NCBI RefSeq assembly: GCF_000004825.1
Contig: NW_008805068.1
Coordinates: 992,001-1,056,000, forward strand
DNA: 64,000 bases
From: Heterostelium album PN500
Lineage: Eukaryota > Evosea > Eumycetozoa > Acytosteliales > Acytosteliaceae
Direction: 5' to 3'
This document shows, one piece after another, positions 57,550-64,000 of this stretch. Below the pieces are notes generated by a model. The model was given only the letters and a program-made list of their open reading frames with translations, was not told the DNA's origin and did not search any database. Position 1 is the stretch's first letter, and each line of letters begins with the position of its first letter. A program made the position numbers and the translations under genes.

Positions 57550-59591
57550 TTAAAGTTCGTCGTGATTTGGAGCTTCTTGACCTTCACCTCCGGTTTCCTT
57601 GTAGAGGGCAGAGAAGATTGGTTGAACAATCTTTTCCAAATCTTTGTATTGTTGGTCGAATTCGTCCTTTTCGGCGCTGGAGTTGACTTCTAACCACTCC
57701 AAAGCGTCCTTGATTGCGGATTCGATGGTGGACTTGTCGTCGGCGCTGATCTTGCTACCCAACTTCTCGTTATCATTGATGGCGTTCTTGATTTGGTAGA
57801 TGTAGTTCTCCAAAGAGTTACGCGATTCGATACGCTCCTTCATGACCTTGTCTTCTTCGGCGGCTTCTTCGGCTTCCTTGACCATACGCTCGATGTCTTC
57901 CTTGGTGAGACGATCCTTGTCGTTGGTGATGGTGATGGATTCCTTGTTACCGGATCCCTTGTCCTCAGCGGATACATGGAGAATACCGTTGACGTCGAGT
58001 TCGAAACTGACTTCGATTTGTGGGACACCTCTTGGTGCTGGTGGAATTCCGGACAATTCAAACTTACCCAACAAATGGTTGTCCTTGGTCATCGAACGTT
58101 CACCTTCAAAGACTTGGATCAATACCTTGTCTTGGTTGTCTTGGTAGGTAGAGAAGATCTGTGATTTCTTGGATGGAACGATACTGTTTCTGTTGATCAA
58201 GGCAGTCATGACACCACCGACAGTCTCAATACCCAAAGTCAATGGAGCGACGTCCAACAAGACGATGTCACCAGTACCTTCAGCCTTTGAGAAGACACCA
58301 CCTTGGACGGCGGCACCGTTGGCAACGGCTTCATCTGGGTGAACACCACGATTTGGTTCCTTACCGTTGAAGAAGTCCTTCAACAAAGCTTGGATCTTTG
58401 GAATACGAGTGGAACCACCGACCAAAACGATCTCGTGGATTTGGTTCTTCTTCAATCCGGAATCTTCGAGGACTCTCTTGACTGGCTCGAGTGTCTTCTT
58501 GAACAAATCCATGTTCAACTCTTCGAATTTGGCACGAGTCAAAGTCTCGATCAAATCTTCACCTCCAAAGAAGTTTTCGATTTCCAAAGTGGTTTGAGTT
58601 GTGGTGGAGAGAGCACGCTTGGCGTTCTCAGAGGCTCTTCTCAATTTTTGGAGTGCCTTCTTGTCCTTGCTGGCGTCCTTACCGGTCTTCTTTTGGAAGA
58701 TCGACAACATGTTCTTCATGATACGTTGATCGAAATCTTCACCACCCAAATGAGTGTCACCGCTAGTGGCGAGTACCTCAAAGACACCGTTCTCAATGGT
58801 CAACATGGAAACATCGAAAGTACCACCACCCAAATCGTAGACCAAGATGTTCTTCTCACCAGAGATATCCTTGAAACCGTAGGCCAAGGCGGCAGCGGTT
58901 GGTTCATTGATGACACGCAACACATTCAAACCGGCGATGGCACCGGCATCCTTAGTGGCTTGACGTTGGGCATCGTTGAAATAGGCTGGACAAGTGATGA
59001 CGGCATTCTTGATTGGCTTACCCAAGTAGGCTTCGGCAATCTCCTTCATCTTGGTCAAGATCATAGCAGAGATTTCCTCTGGTGAGAAAACCTTCTCCTC
59101 TCCCTTTACCTTGACTGAAACGTATGGCTTATCTCCCTTTGAGATAATCTTGTATGGCAATAATTTCAAATCCTTTTGAACTTCAGTATCGGTGAATCTT
59201 TAAAAATTAAAAAAAAAAAAGCATTTATTAATAAATTGTTCATTATCATCATTGTTTAGTTATTAACTTACTTTCTACCGATTAAACGCTTAATATCGAA
59301 AATGGTGTTCTCTGGGTTCAATGTGGCTTGATTCTTGGCGGCGTCACCAATGAGACGTTCAGTCTCAGTGAATGCGACGTATGATGGAGTGATACGATGT
59401 CCTTGTTCGTTTGGAATGATGGTTACACCTCCGTTCTTGTAGACACCAACACATGAGTAGGTAGTTCCGAGATCGATACCGATGACTTCACCTTCGACCA
59501 ACTCTTCCTTCTCTTCCTCCTTGGCGTTGGAAATGATTGCAGTGCACAAAAGCACAATCATAAATAAACTGTACAATGATTTAAATTTCAT
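57550..59591 (-). CDS. ER chaperone BiP/GRP78 (Hsp70 family)
   Basis: Folds secretory proteins in the ER lumen using ATP. Exons 59272-59591 and 57550-59197 give 655 residues. A signal peptide ([19 protein letters not shown]) precedes the ATPase domain with [26 protein letters not shown] and [13 protein letters not shown]. The substrate-binding domain and helical lid follow, and the C-terminus NHDEL is an HDEL-type ER retention signal. Codon use is strongly biased toward G+C-ending codons, as for a very highly expressed gene. Upstream (59592 and beyond) lie bZIP-like half sites (TGACGA, GCGTCA, TGACTCA), which may be stress-response elements. Confidence 0.97.
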
Positions 59592-62500
59592 TGTTTTCTC
59601 TATATATTTATATAAATAAAAAAACAACTAAAATATATATCTAAAGAAAAGATTTTGTTAGTTTTTTGGTTTTCAAGCAAGATCTTTGGAAAAAATATTT
59701 TGAAAAAACAATAAAAATTAATTAATTTAGATATTAAATAAAATTATTATTTATATTATATTACTATTATTTATTATTTATATTTACTTTTTTAGTTTGG
59801 ATAAATAAAATAAATAAAAAAAACTAAACTAAACTAAACTGAATTGAAAAAAAGGATTTCCAGTGTCATTTTATTTTTTCGCTTGCCTCGTCATCTCAAA
59901 TACACTCGACTTCACATGCACATTATTTTTAATGCACCGTCATCACACAGCAAAAAAAAACAATTAAAAAAAAATGAAAAAAAATAGATTCACACACCAC
60001 ACAGCACACCAAAAAAAAAAAAAAAAAACTTCCCTTCAAAAAAAATTTTTTTTTTTAAAGTTAATGATTCGCTCAAAATAACTGACGAGTTGCCTCTATA
60101 TTAATCAACCATATAAAAGATAGATATGTGTGTTTTAGGAACCATTCTATTCCTTAAGATTAACCATTTTTAGATTGCAATGCTTTGTCATTCATCAAAT
60201 TTTCTCTACTTTAATTACTTACGTTATTATTCTCCGTTTTAATCTATAAACTTGACAAAACAAAAACAATTGCGATTGTTTTATTAGACTTGGATTTACA
60301 CAATACCGGTGAGTGTACACTCTCCACACCTGTCAAACAGAATACCAGAATAGACAAATCAAAATTCACTGTTGGGATTGATGCGTCACTCTTTAGCTGA
60401 CTCATTCTCATTTTTTTTACGATCTCTTAATTTATTTTTTTATTTTATTTTTTATTTTATTTTTAAAGTTTGATAACCTGCTTGTTTTATTAATGTTGAT
60501 GACTTAGTTATCAACTGTTTATTAATAATATAACAATATTTAAATAGTTTATTTAGCACAACAAGATGAAACTATCTGATTTTGTTTATAATTTTTAAAA
60601 ATAAGTCTTTTGTTATCTCATTATTTTTTTTTTTTCTTCTCATCAGAAGCTCACTCTGTCACATATAACTTTTGAAAACTGACACACATGATATATGGAA
60701 TCAAATCTGGAACATAAAAAAAAAAAAAAAAAAAAAAAAGTAAATAAATAATAATAATTACACCAATTTCCAATCATTCAGAGATTTAATTACTCTTAAT
60801 ACGATGCACAGCAATCTGTCATTTCTTTTCATAAAAAAAAATATAAGCAAACATGAATTTTTTGACCAGACCAAACAGTATACTATGGTTTTTCGCAAAC
60901 TGAATGATTCCAAATTATTTTTGCATTCTGTGTGTTGATCTATCTTGCAATCACATGTTTTTGGAGATCCACACAACTTCATTTAAATTGAGTGTTATTT
61001 TTTTTGAAAAAAGTAGTGGGGCTGTTTCACATAAAGCTTGAGAAAATTTAGAAATTGATCGAAAAAAGTTTTTTATAAAAAAATATCTAAAATAAAAAAA
61101 AAGTGTCTCACAAAAAAACAAGAGAATGATTTTTTTGATTTTTATCTTTTACTTTTTTTAATAACAAAGTTTTTTTATTGATCCTTTTTGTTTGAACCAC
61201 ATCTTTCTCTTTTTACATTATTCTATTTGGTTCCCCACAAGTCATCCAATCAGTCAATTAATCAATTAATAATCTCTATAAGATAATAATCATTTTACTT
61301 AAAATAATAACATTATTATTTGATTATCTATCTTAATTTTCTTTTCACTTTGTTTTTTATTTTATTTTATTCAAAGGGTGTTTGTTACTTATTTTATTTT
61401 TTTAATTAAGTTATCGTCTTGATTTTAACAAGTCTGTTCAATTAATTAAAAAACAAAAACAAAAAAAAGAAAAAAACACCACCCGCCAATCCAACAACAA
61501 ACTAGTTATGAATATTATTGGCAAATAATCAAATCAGATATCCAACCCAACTTGAGACTCACTACACTACACTCAATTAATTTAACTTCACGCACACACA
61601 CACACACACCAAATATTCAAACTTATAATCCAACAACCAATCCATCAGTAATCCAATAAATCAATCAATCAGCCAGTCAATCAATCAATCAGAAAATTAA
61701 TAGAATAATAATAATAATTCCATCTAATGTTATGTTTTAAGAATAGTAATAATTATATATATCTTTGTAGAGTTACAAATAAATCATTTATTTATTTCTA
61801 AATAAAGCAAAACAGAAGTAGTAACATTTCATTTAGTGGTCATCTAAAGATCTGGAACAATAATAATTGTTTAACTTGATATTAGTGGAATTGGCTCACA
61901 AGTTTATTGGTTTCCATGTTCCACATTTAAATTCGTTTTATAAAGGTAATTTCTTTAATTATATCTCTCACCTCTTCATAAATCTGATATTTTCGTTTGG
62001 CATGGATGGTCAACCAAATCAATCAATCATTCTCGAGAACACACAAATTAGTTCATTTAGTTAGTTTATATGGTGAGATGTTTTATAATATCTTTCTTGT
62101 TTTCATAACAATAACGATTATTTGGTTATTGTTATGATTTATTTATTATAGGCAGCAGTGGATATATATTTGATTATTTCAATCGAAAACACACCCACAC
62201 ACCAAAACATATTTCACTCTCTTCTTATGGATCATTTATAGTTTGCAGTCTTGGATATACAACCAAGATAGATATATAGACATATAGATGTATGGAGTAG
62301 ATTTTGTGGAAATTGTTAATGAACAAACAAATTAGCCATTAAAATTGCTTATTATTATAAAGAATAGATTGACATTGGTAGCAGCAATAACAATAACAAC
62401 AACTGCAAAGAAGCAACAATAGTAAAACAATCACCACCATTATTGAAATAGAAATTGATTCGATTGTGGTTTTTTTGTTTTTGTTTTTGTTTTTCTGATG

Positions 62501-64000
62501 TTGTTGAATCAACAGTTATATCAATCAATCAATCAATCAATTAATAATTCATTTTTATTGCTTCTTTTGAATAGATATTTGTTTACTTTCCATATATCTC
62601 TACCTATTTGTTGTGTTGTTGTTGTCGTGGTTAACCATGTGTGGTTGTTTGTTTTTTTTTAAAATCTAATATTAAATTTTTCAACACTATTAAAATTCAC
62701 ATCATGTTGTTTAATTTTTGAATAGGCATAATCAACTTCATTTTTCTTTTACATTGTCATCACCATGGTGTTACCACAACACTTTGATTACCAATGATAC
62801 ATATTTTTAAACCACCCCACCCCCACTAAACACAAACCAAAAAACATATAAATAATCGTTTTTTGATGTTCATAACAATATTTAATATAATATTCATACT
62901 TAGTGATTTTGGAAACAACAACAATTGATATCAACCATATTTTAATTCAATAATGATGATAATAATTAAAACTATATAAAATACATCTACATATTGTATC
63001 ACTCACTGCTAACACTAACATCACACTATTATGTTGTTGATGTTGTTAGTGGTGGTGGTGATGTTGATGTTGTGGTATCATTTATTATACTTAGTATTTC
63101 GAAAATACAAATATCTCGCCACCATCTATCCATGCAACGTTCCAAAACGAATCAGTTCACGATGTATTTTTATACATTTTTTCTATATTGGTGCATCATG
63201 ATGTGTGTGTTTATTGAAGTGTTCCATCATATCATATGTGCTGATATCAGCAATGATGTTGTTATTTTTAATTTGTTTAGTTTAGTTTGTTTTGTTTAGT
63301 TTGTTTAGTTTGTTTTGTTTTTGTTTTATTTTGCGTGATATGGGCGATCAATTACATTGTTGATCAACCTTCATTTCTTTATTTTAAATCAATGAGCACT
63401 GTTTAAAAATAAACAATTAAATTAAAGACGTCTCATTTACCTCACCCTTCATTCTCTATTTATCACCATGATATCAAATCCAATATATATTAATTAGTTA
63501 TATGTTGTAATTGGTTGCAACAATAAACTATAAACAATAAACAATAGCAACAACAACAACAACAATAACAACATTTATAATATTATTACTTTGATCAAAA
63601 ACAACAACAACAGCAAACAACCACATACTTATTTATCAACTAAAATCAAACCAAATCAATCGATTCACATTCTATTTCAACAACAATATCTATTTAGAAA
63701 ACAAAAGTAGATTTCATTCAAATCGTTTCACAAACATACTTTACTTACTATATTTGTTGTTAAAAGAAGGAGAAGAGTTAGTTAGTTAGTTTGTTAGTTA
63801 TTTTTCGTGTTTAGTGCAGTGAGTTAAAATAGAAATAGTCAAAGTAAGAAAGAATGATTGCCATTTTAGATAAATAAATATCTAAACCACACACAACTTA
63901 TATTATAGTTTCAATTATTTTCCACCTTTTTACTTTCTACTCCTTTCCAGTTTTACTAATCAATTTTCATTCATTTTTATATTTATAGGATTTTCCAATT
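59592..64000. other. Gene-free right flank with BiP promoter and simple repeats
   Basis: No supported gene in 4.4 kb. The left part is the likely BiP promoter (bZIP-like half sites at 59889-59894, 60083-60088, 60383-60388 and 60398-60404). Further right are a short A run at 60718-60738, a (CA)n run near 61592-61608, AATC repeats near 61660-61690, and TTTAGTTTG repeats at about 63268-63312. A 14-bp palindrome TGCTGATATCAGCA lies at 63239-63252. A 74-residue Cys-containing frame at 60758-60982 (minus) is doubtful. The right end may be the 5' leader of a gene beyond the window. Confidence 0.5.

Noticed and set aside
57842-59085. Open frames of 100-260 residues antisense to BiP
   Set aside because: They reflect the strong codon bias of the BiP gene on the other strand, not separate genes.
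60758-60982. 74-residue Cys-containing minus-strand open frame
   Set aside because: The first 30 residues look coding-like, but the rest runs through an A-rich tract, and there is no domain or splice evidence; too weak to call.

Overview
This window is nuclear DNA from a dictyostelid social amoeba. The intergenic DNA is extremely A+T-rich with long A or T runs. Introns are short, A+T-rich and GT-AG, nearly always GTAAGT/GTATGT to TAG. Coding regions are clearly richer in G+C. Proteins carry long Asn, Gln, Ser and Thr runs, and the gene families are dictyostelid-like (Drk-type TKL receptor kinase, hybrid histidine kinase, actobindin, HDEL-ended BiP). The G+C in the well-expressed genes looks higher than I would expect for D. 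discoideum, so another dictyostelid lineage is likely, but I cannot name the species. I saw no tRNA or rRNA gene, no CRISPR array and no recognisable transposon.

Layout, left to right. 1-5.7 kb: the 5' part of COG3 (minus), prefoldin subunit 4 (plus), an Uma2/PD-(D/E)XK-like gene (minus) flanked by a 36-37 bp direct repeat, and a two-repeat actobindin (minus). 5.7-14.6 kb: a membrane receptor kinase with an IPT/TIG-like ectodomain, then a very large protein joining a Ras/Rab-like GTPase to a CLU-like domain and TPR-like repeats. 14.9-24.8 kb: two tandem rhomboid proteases, mitochondrial 5-aminolevulinate synthase, an FAF2/UBXD8-like protein without a normal start codon, and a secreted beta-helix protein. 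25-31 kb: a Myb/SANT protein with a 3.3 kb upstream gap. 31-38.3 kb: small genes, a C/D snoRNA candidate, NDUFAF2, a membrane protein, a DEAD-box-like helicase and a tRNA-guanine transglycosylase of chlamydia-like type. 38.5-49.6 kb: an eight-exon hybrid histidine kinase, a PQ-loop transporter and a small mitochondrial protein with a duplicated last exon. 50.7-59.6 kb: a PX sorting nexin, an extended SDR epimerase, glucosamine-phosphate acetyltransferase, PrimPol, a small Hsp70-lid-like protein and BiP. 59.6-64 kb holds no gene I can support.

The genes are mostly independent housekeeping and signalling genes rather than one pathway. Shared themes are membrane traffic and ER quality control (COG3, sorting nexin, FAF2-like, rhomboids, BiP), mitochondria (ALAS, NDUFAF2, helicase, possibly the CLU-GTPase) and development or sensing (receptor kinase, hybrid kinase, Myb protein). 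Exon joins were worked out by hand from splice signals and reading phase. Family names rest on remembered family motifs, not on database searches.
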